Source: an uncultured Ectothiorhodospiraceae bacterium
GTDB taxonomy: Bacteria; Pseudomonadota; Gammaproteobacteria; UBA6429; Thiohalophilaceae
Length of the DNA stretch: 64,000 nt
Reading direction: 5' to 3'
Assembly (NCBI GenBank): GCA_947258695.1
Contig: CAMYJG010000001.1
Span: 90,858-154,857, forward strand
A program made the position numbers and the translations under genes. Positions 29,871-39,477 of the stretch are shown here, in pieces. Within the stretch, counting starts at the first letter, position 1. Each line of letters starts with the position of its first letter. Under the pieces are notes generated by a model. The model was not told where the DNA came from. It was given only the letters and a program-made list of their open reading frames with translations, and searched no databases.

Positions 29871-30860
29871 ATGAAAACATTTTTTAAAAAATTAAAGGAT
29901 AAACTCAGCATGACTGATGAGCTAAAAAATTCAAGTAAAGAAGAATGGCAATCTGAGGTTATCAGTAAACTGGCTTTTGCCGCTGTCAATGAGCAACGAC
30001 GTGCACGACGTTGGGGTATCTTTTTTAAAGCTCTGTTCTTTATCTATTTACTAGTTTTGTTAATTACCGCCATGTCTGGCCCTGATGGTAGTAGTAATTT
30101 AAGTAAAGCCAGTGTTCATACTGCACTAATAGAAGTACAGGGTGTAATAGCTGATGGTGCAGAAGCGAGTGCAGATAATATTATCCAGGGACTACGGGCA
30201 GCCTTTAAAGAGCCTAAAGCCAAAGCAATAATATTACGTATAAACAGTCCTGGAGGTAGCCCGGTACAAGCCGGCTATGTTTACGATGAAGTTAAACGCC
30301 TACGTAAAAAACATACCAACAAAAAAGTCTATGCCGTGGTAACCGATATGTGTGCATCGGGTGGCTATTATATCGCAGTTGCTGCCGATGAAATTTATGC
30401 CGACAAAGCCAGTATCGTTGGCTCAATCGGTGTTTTAATGAATGGCTTTGGATTTACTAAAGCAATGGAAAAAATGGGTGTGGAGCGCCGCTTATATACT
30501 GCAGGTGAAAGCAAAGGGTTTCTTGATCCTTTTTCAGAAGTTAAGCAATCAGATAAACAACACATACAATCCTTACTAGGTACAATTCATAAACAATTTA
30601 TTGATACGGTAAAAGAAGGCCGTGGTAAAAAGCTGGTTACAGATGAAAATCTATTTTCTGGTTTAATCTGGACAGGAGAAGAGAGTGTGGCGCTAGGTTT
30701 AACAGATGGCCTGGGTAGTAGTAGTTTTGTTGCCCGTGAAATCATTGAAGCTGAAAAAATTATTGATTACACGCCAAGACCAAATTACCTGGATCGTTTT
30801 GCAGATCGTTTAGGTGTTGCCATGGCGGGAATATTTGAACGTCAGTTTAATTTGAAGTAA
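29871..30860 (+). CDS. sppA: Signal peptide peptidase SppA, S49 family
   Basis: RINSPGGSPVQAGYVYDE, MCASGGYYIAVAADEIYA. Confidence 0.92.
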   Translation: MKTFFKKLKDKLSMTDELKNSSKEEWQSEVISKLAFAAVNEQRRARRWGIFFKALFFIYLLVLLITAMSGPDGSSNLSKASVHTALIEVQGVIADGAEASADNIIQGLRAAFKEPKAKAIILRINSPGGSPVQAGYVYDEVKRLRKKHTNKKVYAVVTDMCASGGYYIAVAADEIYADKASIVGSIGVLMNGFGFTKAMEKMGVERRLYTAGESKGFLDPFSEVKQSDKQHIQSLLGTIHKQFIDTVKEGRGKKLVTDENLFSGLIWTGEESVALGLTDGLGSSSFVAREIIEAEKIIDYTPRPNYLDRFADRLGVAMAGIFERQFNLK

Positions 30861-30870
30861 TTAAATTTAT

Positions 30871-30899
30871 AGAGATAGATCTAGAATAGATCTATCTCT
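30871..30899. terminator. Perfect 13-bp hairpin downstream of sppA
   Basis: AGAGATAGATCTA-GAA-TAGATCTATCTCT; no strong T-tract. Confidence 0.45.
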
Positions 30900-31057
30900 C
30901 CACTCGCTGCTTCATCGGTACTTTCAAAACGTCTTTTCTCATCAACTAATTTACTTAGCAAATCTAATAAAGATAAACTGGAAGCTTCAGCATGCTGCAT
31001 ATTAAGTAATAGTTGCTCTTGAATTTCACTATTGGTTTTCCAGTTTCCTCCAAGCAT
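30881..31057 (-). CDS. Small hypothetical protein, 58 aa
   Basis: MLGGNWKTNSEIQEQLLLNMQHAEASSLSLLDLLSKLVDEKRRF...; coding-like composition, no recognised family. Confidence 0.4.
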   Translation of the reverse strand: MLGGNWKTNSEIQEQLLLNMQHAEASSLSLLDLLSKLVDEKRRFESTDEAASGEIDLF

Positions 31058-31190
31058 ATTAATCAATACATAAATATAAAGATGAGAAAATAAAGTTGAT
31101 TTTTAACGACTTTCTGTCAACCATTCTTAGCTAGCTGCGTTTTATTTATATTAATAAGAATTTAATAAATTGTTTTTCGGGAGATTTTTC

Positions 31191-32018
31191 GTGCTAAAGA
31201 AGTTCATTTTAATCATAATCCCTTGTTTTTTAATAATTTTTACAACTTCAGCAAATGAGCGTAATACAACGCTTAGTTTAGAGGTGGGAAAAGATGAACA
31301 AGGCAACACCAATTCTATGCTCAGCGCTGATCTCACGCTCAACAAGAAAATGCATGTATTTTTTGGTGTCGGAAACAGCAAAACTCCGTCGGGTAATGAC
31401 GTTATTGATAATAACCTGGCGTTTGTAGGTTTATCGAACAGGTTTACTCAAGATTGGAAATTAACGGGAATGATTGAGTACTCTGGATTAAAAGATGCAT
31501 TTACCATGGTCTCAACAAGTGCTGCAATGCGATATAGTCATCCAAATGTATTTGTTGAATTAGTGCCTGCTTTTAGACGTATTCGGCTAACGACACTCGG
31601 CAACAGGCAATTAATTGTCAACAGTACGGCGCTTGGTGTTAAATCGGGTGTTTATTTAGGTGATCATTTTCGCTTAAGTGGTAGTGCATATTCATACAAT
31701 TATTCCAGTGATGTGAGCAAACTTGCATCTTTTAATAGCATTCGTTTTTTTGATTTTAAAACTTTATTTCTCTCTTCAGGCTTACTTAAAGAATCATATA
31801 ATATTGAAACCGGTTTAGATTTTAATAGTTTTTCCATATCGGCTGGAAAAAACCACAGCGTTTCCGCAATCGATTTTACGGATAGCGATTATGGCTATTT
31901 AGTACTGGATTACTTTTTTTCAGATGCCTGGAGTATGAGTGTGTTGGCTGGAAAATATGAGGACATACCAGAAGATGAAAATAATTTTTCGTCTTTAAGG
32001 GTAAATTATTCCTTTTAG
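31191..32018 (+). CDS. Predicted outer-membrane beta-barrel protein
   Basis: Signal peptide, alternating amphipathic strands, terminal VNYSF; GGGAG RBS before GTG at 31191. Confidence 0.7.
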   Translation: MLKKFILIIIPCFLIIFTTSANERNTTLSLEVGKDEQGNTNSMLSADLTLNKKMHVFFGVGNSKTPSGNDVIDNNLAFVGLSNRFTQDWKLTGMIEYSGLKDAFTMVSTSAAMRYSHPNVFVELVPAFRRIRLTTLGNRQLIVNSTALGVKSGVYLGDHFRLSGSAYSYNYSSDVSKLASFNSIRFFDFKTLFLSSGLLKESYNIETGLDFNSFSISAGKNHSVSAIDFTDSDYGYLVLDYFFSDAWSMSVLAGKYEDIPEDENNFSSLRVNYSF

Positions 32019-32023
32019 ATTTT

Positions 32024-32060
32024 GAACTGCTCTTTCTGTTTCAGCGAGAGCAGTTATAAA
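32024..32060. terminator. Convergent terminator hairpin
   Basis: AACTGCTCT...AGAGCAGTT with flanking A/T-rich tracts. Confidence 0.6.
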
Positions 32061-32629
32061 ATAAAAAAGCTTTCATTTTCTAACATTCTGACTAATCGAA
32101 TCAAAGGTAACCCCATTAAAGTATTCGGGTCGTCACCTTCGAGCTTATCAAATAAAACAATGCCTAATGCTTCTGACTTAAAACTGCCTGCGCAATTATA
32201 AGGCTGTTCTTTTTGTAAGTAGCTTTCAATGAGTTGTTCATCGAGTTCGCGAAAGACAACACTAAAAGGAACAACTTCAGATTGATATTGTTTTGTTGCT
32301 GAGTTGTACAAACAAAGCCCGGTATAAAATATCACTGTTTTACCCGATGCTTTTTTTAATTGCTTAACTGCATTTTCATGTGTGTGTGGTTTACCCATTA
32401 TTTCATTCTTGATAACTGAAACCTGATCAGAACCAATCACCAGGGCATCATCAACCTTATCGGCTATCGCTTTTGCTTTTTCAATAGATAAACGTTCAAC
32501 CAGTTGTTGCGGTGTTTCATTATCACATGCAGCTTCATCTATTTCTGGTGAAGCTGTATCAAAATCAATACCCAGTTTATCCAGGATAGCTTTTCGAAAA
32601 GGGGAGGTTGATGCAAGAATAAGTTTCAT
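32054..32629 (-). CDS. maf: Maf-family nucleotide pyrophosphatase
   Basis: MKLILASTSPFRKAILDKLG; ORF-track extension to 32731 runs into a repeat element. Confidence 0.92.
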   Translation of the reverse strand: MKLILASTSPFRKAILDKLGIDFDTASPEIDEAACDNETPQQLVERLSIEKAKAIADKVDDALVIGSDQVSVIKNEIMGKPHTHENAVKQLKKASGKTVIFYTGLCLYNSATKQYQSEVVPFSVVFRELDEQLIESYLQKEQPYNCAGSFKSEALGIVLFDKLEGDDPNTLMGLPLIRLVRMLENESFFIL

Positions 32630-32645
32630 ATCGGGATTATAAAGA

Positions 32646-32863
32646 ATTGCCACGAAGGACACAAAGAACACCAAGAAAACATATAAAAAACCACGGGGAA
32701 CACGGGGAGGGCACGGGGACATAAATTTCAAATTAAAAATTATCTATTGCCTTCCCAGTGTACTCCGTGTGGCCCAGGCCAGTCTCTCAACTATAAGCCT
32801 CACCATTTCCCAAGTGGTTCAAGCTTTTCTTTTCTTCGTGTTCTTTGTGTCCTTCGTGGCAAT
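32646..32863. repeat. Nested palindromic dispersed element, copy 1
   Basis: Terminal inverted repeats 32646-32679 / 32830-32863 (one mismatch in 34) around CCACGGGGAACACGGGGA inner arms. Confidence 0.9.
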
Positions 32864-32865
32864 CT

Positions 32866-34677
32866 TTAGCCAATTTCAATTAGGGTTTCATCCGGTGTGA
32901 CACTATCACCCTTGGCAACATGGATTGCTGCAACAACACCTGATATTGATGCCTGGATTTCGGTTTCCATTTTCATTGCTTCTGTAATTAATACTGGATC
33001 GCCGGCTTTTATCTCATCGCCAATATTGACCAGCACCTCTATTATAACCCCCGGCATAGATGTCGTTATATGACCCGCTTCTGTTGCCCGAGGCCGTTTA
33101 CCACTTGCCGATGATTTACGTGACTGGTTATCATCTAGCTCTAATTCACTTAAGGTTTCAACCATGATTTCTTCAGGTACGCCATCAATACTTAAATAAT
33201 ACGGACGCATGTCCTGTGTTCGATGACCTGCACCGGTTAATCCAATGTGATAAGTTTCACCGTGTATAGTGACATTAAATTCTGTCGCAGCACTATGCCC
33301 ATTACCATCAACGTTTGCTGGTTCAAGTGCTTCTGGAACAAGTTTACCTTTGTCACGTTCTTCTAAAAACGTACGACCTATATCAGGGAACATCGCATAG
33401 GTTAATACATCATCTTCGTTATGCGCCAGGTTACCGATTTCTTTTCTTAGTTTATCCATTTCATCAGCCAGTAAATCTGCAGGTCGACAATCAATGACAT
33501 CTTCATTGCCAATTGCCATCTGTCTGACTTGCGGACTTACTTTTCCCGGCGCTTTACCATAGCGGCCTTGTAAATATAGTTTTACTTCATTGGTAATGGT
33601 CTTATAACGCTCACCGCTTAAGACATTGAGAACCGCCTGGGTACCGACTATTTGTGAAGTCGGTGTGACTAATGGCGGATAACCGAGTTCTTTTCTAACC
33701 AACGGAATTTCGCTAAGCACATCATTCATACGAGTAAGTGCATCCTGCTCTTTTAACTGGTTAGACAAATTAGAAATCATACCTCCCGGCACCTGGTTTA
33801 CCTGAACCCGGGTATCTAGTCCTGTAAATTCACTTTCAAATTGATGGTATTTTTTTCTTACCTCGTAAAAGTAAAAACCAATTTCCTGTAACGCAACAAG
33901 ATCAAGTTCACTGTCAAACTCAGTATTTTTAAAAGCGGCGACCATACTTTCTGTTGGAGGGTGACTGGTTCCATCAGCAAAAGAAGATATCGCCGTATCA
34001 ATACCAAAAGCGCCATTTTCAACAGCCTTATATTGACAAATACTTGATAAGCCGGAAGTAGCATGCGAATGTAAATGAACCGGGATACTCACCTGATCAA
34101 CTAATGCCTTTACTAAATCAGCTGTGACCACAGGTGTTAGTAAACCTGCCATGTCTTTAATTACAATACTGTCGCAACCCATTTTTTCCAACTCACGACC
34201 AAGACTGATAAAATACTGTAAATTGTGATCAGGGCTGGTGGTATAACAAATTGCACCCTGAGCATGTTTATTAACTTGTTTCACCGTATCAATCGATGTT
34301 TTGATGTTACGCAAATCATTCATAGCATCGAAAATACGAAAAACATCAATTCCATTTTCAGCAGCTTGTTTTACAAAGGCGCGAACAACATCATCAGCAT
34401 AATGACGATAGCCTAATAAGTTTTGACCACGCAATAGCATTTGAAGACGGGTATTGGGTAAAGCCTGTCGAAGTAAACGTAAACGTTGCCATGGGTCTTC
34501 TTTTAAATAACGGACACATGCATCAAACGTTGCACCACCCCAAACCTCAAGGGACCAGTAACCTATTTTATCCAGTCGATCACAGATGGGTAACATGTCT
34601 TCAGTACGCATTCGTGTTGCAATCAGTGACTGATGAGCATCACGTAAAATAGTGTCTGTAATATTTACTTTCGACAT
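32866..34677 (-). CDS. Biotin-dependent carboxyltransferase subunit (pyruvate carboxylase subunit B / oxaloacetate decarboxylase alpha)
   Basis: HMGL-like carboxyltransferase domain (ITDTILRDAHQSLIATRMRTEDM) and C-terminal biotinyl EAMKMETE. Confidence 0.93.
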   Translation of the reverse strand: MSKVNITDTILRDAHQSLIATRMRTEDMLPICDRLDKIGYWSLEVWGGATFDACVRYLKEDPWQRLRLLRQALPNTRLQMLLRGQNLLGYRHYADDVVRAFVKQAAENGIDVFRIFDAMNDLRNIKTSIDTVKQVNKHAQGAICYTTSPDHNLQYFISLGRELEKMGCDSIVIKDMAGLLTPVVTADLVKALVDQVSIPVHLHSHATSGLSSICQYKAVENGAFGIDTAISSFADGTSHPPTESMVAAFKNTEFDSELDLVALQEIGFYFYEVRKKYHQFESEFTGLDTRVQVNQVPGGMISNLSNQLKEQDALTRMNDVLSEIPLVRKELGYPPLVTPTSQIVGTQAVLNVLSGERYKTITNEVKLYLQGRYGKAPGKVSPQVRQMAIGNEDVIDCRPADLLADEMDKLRKEIGNLAHNEDDVLTYAMFPDIGRTFLEERDKGKLVPEALEPANVDGNGHSAATEFNVTIHGETYHIGLTGAGHRTQDMRPYYLSIDGVPEEIMVETLSELELDDNQSRKSSASGKRPRATEAGHITTSMPGVIIEVLVNIGDEIKAGDPVLITEAMKMETEIQASISGVVAAIHVAKGDSVTPDETLIEIG

Positions 34678-34695
34678 TAACTAATTTCCTTAAGC

Positions 34696-36114
34696 TTAAA
34701 TACCGGCATTTGCTGCTAATGCTGCGGCAACTGCTGCTGCAACTTCGCGTGTAGAACGTTTAACCGAATAGTTGGTTAATTCCGGATGCTTATCAACAAA
34801 CCCGGTATTAAATTCCCCTGTTTGAAAGTCAGCCGAAGCAAGAATTTCAATATAATAAGGGATAGTTGTTTTAACACCATGCAGAGTAATATCTCTTAAT
34901 GCGCGACGGGAGCGATCAATTAATGAATCCCAATCCATCGCCCAAACAACAAGTTTGGCACACATCGAGTCATAGTATGGGGGAATAACATAACCACTAT
35001 AAATTGCACCATCAGTACGAACACCTGGACCGCCTGCAGCAAAATAACGATTAATCTTGCCAAAGCTGGGAAGAAAATCATTTTGTGGATCTTCAGCATT
35101 AATTCTAAATTCCATGGCAAAACCACGCCGAGTAATATCCGATTGCTGGTAGCGTAATTTTAATCCTGAAGCGATTCTGATTTGTTCCTGAACAATATCG
35201 ATACCGGTTATTTCTTCGGTGACAGTATGCTCAACCTGTAACCGGGTGTTCATTTCCATAAAATAAAAATTGTCATCTTCATCGAGTAAAAATTCAACCG
35301 TACCTGCATTCTTATAACCAGAAGCTAAACAGGCTTTAACGGCTAAACTACCAATATAATGACGCTGTTCATCAGATAACTGGGGAGAAGGGGCTATTTC
35401 AATGAGTTTTTGATGGCGTCGTTGAATAGAACAATCACGTTCATATAAATGAATTGCATTACCGTGATGATCAGCTAGTACCTGCACCTCAATATGACGA
35501 GGATCAGCGATAAATTTTTCAATAAAAACTTCTGCACTGCCAAACGCTTTTTGGGCCTCGGAAATAACACGCGGGTAGTTTCGAATTAGTTCCAGTTCTG
35601 TATCACAGCGCCTGATACCCCGGCCACCACCACCAGAAGTCGCCTTTAACATGAGAGGGAATCCGATTTCACTGGCTATGCTTTTTGCTTCATCGAGATC
35701 GGCAACATTACCATCACTGCCTGGTGTCACAGGAATACCGGCTTTTACCATGGTTTGTCGGGCAACCGTTTTATCACCGAGCAGGTGAATGGTTTGAGCT
35801 TCAGGACCGACGAAGTAAACGCCGCGACGTTGACAGGTTTCTGCTAGTTCCGGATTTTCTGAGAGAAAACCATAGCCTGGATGTAAAGCGTCACAGCCAG
35901 TAGCAACAGCTATATTGACTAAATGGTGAGCATTGAGGTATCCAGCGACAGTATCAGGGCCTAAACTATAGGCTTCATCGGCTTTTTTCACGTGCAGAGC
36001 ATAGCGATCTGCCTCTGCATAGACCGCAACCGACTTTATTCCCATTTCTGCACACGCCCGTACTATTCGGACCGCAATTTCACCTCGATTAGCAATTAAC
36101 AGCTTTTTTATCAT
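34696..36114 (-). CDS. Biotin carboxylase subunit (pyruvate carboxylase subunit A type)
   Basis: IANRGEIAVRIVRA; ATP-grasp GGGGRGI; EMNTRLQVEH. Confidence 0.93.
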   Translation of the reverse strand: MIKKLLIANRGEIAVRIVRACAEMGIKSVAVYAEADRYALHVKKADEAYSLGPDTVAGYLNAHHLVNIAVATGCDALHPGYGFLSENPELAETCQRRGVYFVGPEAQTIHLLGDKTVARQTMVKAGIPVTPGSDGNVADLDEAKSIASEIGFPLMLKATSGGGGRGIRRCDTELELIRNYPRVISEAQKAFGSAEVFIEKFIADPRHIEVQVLADHHGNAIHLYERDCSIQRRHQKLIEIAPSPQLSDEQRHYIGSLAVKACLASGYKNAGTVEFLLDEDDNFYFMEMNTRLQVEHTVTEEITGIDIVQEQIRIASGLKLRYQQSDITRRGFAMEFRINAEDPQNDFLPSFGKINRYFAAGGPGVRTDGAIYSGYVIPPYYDSMCAKLVVWAMDWDSLIDRSRRALRDITLHGVKTTIPYYIEILASADFQTGEFNTGFVDKHPELTNYSVKRSTREVAAAVAAALAANAGI

Positions 36115-36342
36115 TCGTTTTTATAGCCTTGCTATTTATGGGGAAATAGGGCGATTTTTCACCTGCGCAATTTCAAATACCTATGTATGTAAAACGCTGA
36201 CAACTGTCAAGTTAAGGATAAATTACTGACTGGTTAATTTTTAACCAAAAATCATGGAACAAACGGATTTTTAAGGGTTTTTTTCTCATTTTAAGCCACT
36301 TTTTTTGACAGAAGGTAATCACCTCGATACAATCCGCGGCCT

Positions 36343-36888
36343 ATGTCAGGGCAGCATCAACGACTACCTCTGGAAGTGGATCCTTTTCGTCTAGCGACAA
36401 GAGAAGAACACCTGCAGGGCACAATTCCCCTAAAACAGATGAAGCGGCTAACAAGTGCGCTTTTAAACGACGAGGGAGATGTATTTATTGATGTCGGGTT
36501 CTCAGTCGATATTAACCATGTTGTTTTATTAACAGGGCAAATAAAAGCTGATACTAAACTCATATGTCAGCGCTGTATGGAAGAGATGCAACTTCCAATA
36601 GAAATTGATTTTCAACTTGCTTTTGCAAAGTCAGAAGCTGAAATGGAAAGGTTACCTGAAGGATATGAGGCAACCCTGGTAGAAGATACCCCGATCATGT
36701 TATCGGATATTATTGAGGATGAAATCCTCCTGGCTTTACCGACCATACCTAAGCATCAGGATGAAAATTGTCATTCAGATAAACTGGCAGAGAGTTGGAA
36801 CAAGCAACAGGATATAGAAACAAATACTGAGAATGTTAAGCAGGATAACCCGTTTGATATTCTTGCAAGTTTAAAGACAGATAAGTAA
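36343..36888 (+). CDS. yceD: YceD/DUF177 family protein
   Basis: ICQRCMEEM, upstream of rpmF. Confidence 0.9.
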   Translation: MSGQHQRLPLEVDPFRLATREEHLQGTIPLKQMKRLTSALLNDEGDVFIDVGFSVDINHVVLLTGQIKADTKLICQRCMEEMQLPIEIDFQLAFAKSEAEMERLPEGYEATLVEDTPIMLSDIIEDEILLALPTIPKHQDENCHSDKLAESWNKQQDIETNTENVKQDNPFDILASLKTDK

Positions 36889-36902
36889 CTCGAGGCTTTA
36901 TC

Positions 36903-37082
36903 ATGGCTGTACAACAGAACAAAAAATCACCTTCACGTCGCGGTATGCGCCGTTCACATGACGCGTTGACAGGTAGCGCTACATCAATAGATTCTACTTC
37001 AGGTGAAACACACTTGCGTCATCACGTGACTGCAGATGGTTTTTATCGTGGTAAAAAGGTTATTGAAACTAAAGGTGAATAA
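36903..37082 (+). CDS. rpmF: 50S ribosomal protein L32
   Basis: Translated by hand: [59 protein letters not shown]; 59 aa, absent from the ORF track. Confidence 0.97.
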   Translation: MAVQQNKKSPSRRGMRRSHDALTGSATSIDSTSGETHLRHHVTADGFYRGKKVIETKGE

Positions 37083-37263
37083 GCTACTCGTTTGAGTATA
37101 TTCACTCTGGTTTAATCTTTGCAGTATTTATCAATACCCGGCAAAGAAAATAATAATTATTTTATAAATGAGACCTCTGCAACATTAATTGCATTGGTCT
37201 TTTGCATTTACGGGATATGGGAAACTATATCCCGTATTTGCTTCTACATGGACACCATAACTA

Positions 37264-38295
37264 ATGGGTAAATCGCAAGTAACGATATCACTCGATTGTA
37301 TGGGCGGCGACTACGGCGCCTCAATTGTGATACCTGCGGCAATTGATGCTTTAAAAAAGTATAATCAGCTATCGTTAATACTCGTCGGTGATGAAGGCAC
37401 TATTGAAAAAGCGCTGGGGGATAACCTGGCAAACTTCTCTAGCCGTCTTTCGATTCAACATGCCAGCCAGGTAGTGGGTTCTGATGAAGCGCCTTCATTA
37501 GCACTACGTGGTAAAAAAGATTCTTCTATGCGGGTTGCTATCAACCTTGTTAAAGAGGGTAAAGCACAGGCTTCTGTTAGTGCGGGTAATACCGGCGCCT
37601 TAATGGCAACAGCGCGTTTTGTTTTAAAAACATTACCTGGCATCGATCGTCCTGCTATTTGCAGTACCTTGCCTAATTCACATAACCCAACTGGTTTTAC
37701 TCATGTATTGGATCTGGGAGCAAACGTTGATTCCTCTGCAGAATCACTGCTCGAGTTTGCTTTTATGGGTGATGCACTTGCTGAAGCAGTGTTTGATTTA
37801 GATTCTCCTTCAATCGGCTTATTAAATATTGGTGAAGAAGAAATAAAAGGCAATGAAATAGTTAAAGAAGCTTCGCGCTTACTGTCCAATAGCAACTTAA
37901 ACTACGTTGGTTACGTTGAAGGTGATGGTATCTTTTTAGGTTCTGTCGATGTTGTTGTTTGTGATGGTTTTATTGGCAATGTCATGTTAAAAACGACTGA
38001 AGGTGCTGCTAAGATGATTACCAGTTTTCTAAAAGATGAATATAAAGCCAGTATTTTTTCCAAGCTGGCTGCATTACTATCTTTGCCAGCACTAAAAAGA
38101 TTTAAAAAACGAGTCGATCCACGTGAGTATAACGGTGCCAGCTTTTTAGGTTTACAAGGTATCGTAGTTAAAAGCCATGGTGGAGCGGATGCTTATTCAT
38201 TTTGTAACGCCATTCATGTTGCAATGCTTGAAGTTGAGAAAGATGTCCCATCTTTAATCAGCCAGAAAGTAGAAAGCCAGTTGATGGCGAGGTAA
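37264..38295 (+). CDS. plsX: Phosphate acyltransferase PlsX
   Basis: [17 protein letters not shown]; syntenic. Confidence 0.95.
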   Translation: MGKSQVTISLDCMGGDYGASIVIPAAIDALKKYNQLSLILVGDEGTIEKALGDNLANFSSRLSIQHASQVVGSDEAPSLALRGKKDSSMRVAINLVKEGKAQASVSAGNTGALMATARFVLKTLPGIDRPAICSTLPNSHNPTGFTHVLDLGANVDSSAESLLEFAFMGDALAEAVFDLDSPSIGLLNIGEEEIKGNEIVKEASRLLSNSNLNYVGYVEGDGIFLGSVDVVVCDGFIGNVMLKTTEGAAKMITSFLKDEYKASIFSKLAALLSLPALKRFKKRVDPREYNGASFLGLQGIVVKSHGGADAYSFCNAIHVAMLEVEKDVPSLISQKVESQLMAR

Positions 38296-38300
38296 ACGAT

Positions 38301-39269
38301 TTGATCTATTCAAGAATTACAGGCACAGGTGGTTATCTGCCAGAAAAAGTGGTCACCAATGCTGATCTGGAAAAAATTGTTGATACGACAGATGAATGGA
38401 TTACTGAACGTACAGGAATTAAGAAACGCCACCTGGTGGTAGAAGGTGAAACAACCTGTGATCTTGCAGAAAAAGCTGCAACAGATGCTATAAACGCAGC
38501 TGGATTATCTAATGATGATATCGACTTGATTATTGTCGCTACCACGACACCTGATCGTGTTTTTCCCAGTACCGCTTGTTTATTACAAGACCGACTCGAC
38601 ATTCATGGCTGTACTGCATTTGATGTACAAGCAGTATGCACCGGTTTTGTTTACGCATTAGGTGTTGCAGATAAATTTATTAAGTCTGGCTCACATAAAA
38701 AAGCCTTAGTAATTGGTGCAGAAACCATGTCACGTACCGTTGACTGGAATGATCGTACTACCTGCGTCTTATTTGGTGATGGTGCCGGTGCCGTTGTGAT
38801 TGAAGCAAGTGAAGAGCCGGGTATCTTGTCCACGCATTTACATGCTGATGGTAAATACAAAGAGTTGCTCACCATTCCTGCAGGTGTTTCTGAAAACCCT
38901 GATTTATTCCAGTCAGGTGAAGCCTATATGCAAATGAAAGGCAATGAAGTATTTAAAATGGCCGTTAATACATTAGGTCGTATTGTTGATGAAACATTAG
39001 CTGCCAACAACATGGAAAAATCTGACATTGATTGGTTAGTGCCACACCAGGCCAATATTCGCATTATTAATGCAACGGCAAAAAAATTAAGTATGTCAAC
39101 TGATCATGTGGTTGTTACTGTGCATGAACATGGTAATACTTCGGCTGCCTCTGTACCACTGGCTTTAAACGTAGCAGTGCGTGATGGTCGCATCAAGCGT
39201 GGTGAAACAATTTTACTTGAAGCCTTTGGTGGTGGTTTTACCTGGGGTTCAGCGTTAATCAAATACTAA
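38301..39269 (+). CDS. fabH: 3-oxoacyl-ACP synthase III FabH
   Basis: TTG start; [33 protein letters not shown]. Confidence 0.96.
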   Translation: MIYSRITGTGGYLPEKVVTNADLEKIVDTTDEWITERTGIKKRHLVVEGETTCDLAEKAATDAINAAGLSNDDIDLIIVATTTPDRVFPSTACLLQDRLDIHGCTAFDVQAVCTGFVYALGVADKFIKSGSHKKALVIGAETMSRTVDWNDRTTCVLFGDGAGAVVIEASEEPGILSTHLHADGKYKELLTIPAGVSENPDLFQSGEAYMQMKGNEVFKMAVNTLGRIVDETLAANNMEKSDIDWLVPHQANIRIINATAKKLSMSTDHVVVTVHEHGNTSAASVPLALNVAVRDGRIKRGETILLEAFGGGFTWGSALIKY

Positions 39270-39279
39270 ATATATTATA

Positions 39280-39454
39280 GCCACCAAGGGCACAAAGAAC
39301 ACGAAGGAAAAGATTAAAAAACCACGGGGAACACGGGGAGCACAGGGATATAAATTTAAAATTAATAGTTATATATTGCCTTCCCTGTGCTCCCCGTGAC
39401 CCCAGTGGTTTTTATGTTTTTTATTTTCTTGGTGTTCTTCGTGTCCTTGGTGGC
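39280..39454. repeat. Nested palindromic dispersed element, copy 2
   Basis: Terminal inverted repeats GCCACCAAGGGCACAAAGAACACGAAGGAAAA / ...TTTTCTTGGTGTTCTTCGTGTCCTTGGTGGC; 17-bp perfect inner arm CACGGGGAGCACAGGGA. Confidence 0.9.
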
Positions 39455-39477
39455 CAAAAATAAATAAGGGTTAATCA

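Noticed and set aside
32630-32731. N-terminal 34-residue hydrophobic extension of maf in the ORF track
   Set aside because: Encoded by the palindromic repeat element; true start is MKLILASTSPFRK at 32629.
32646-39454. CRISPR array
   Set aside because: Only two dispersed palindromic copies about 6.6 kb apart, no regular spacer-repeat structure and no cas genes in the window.
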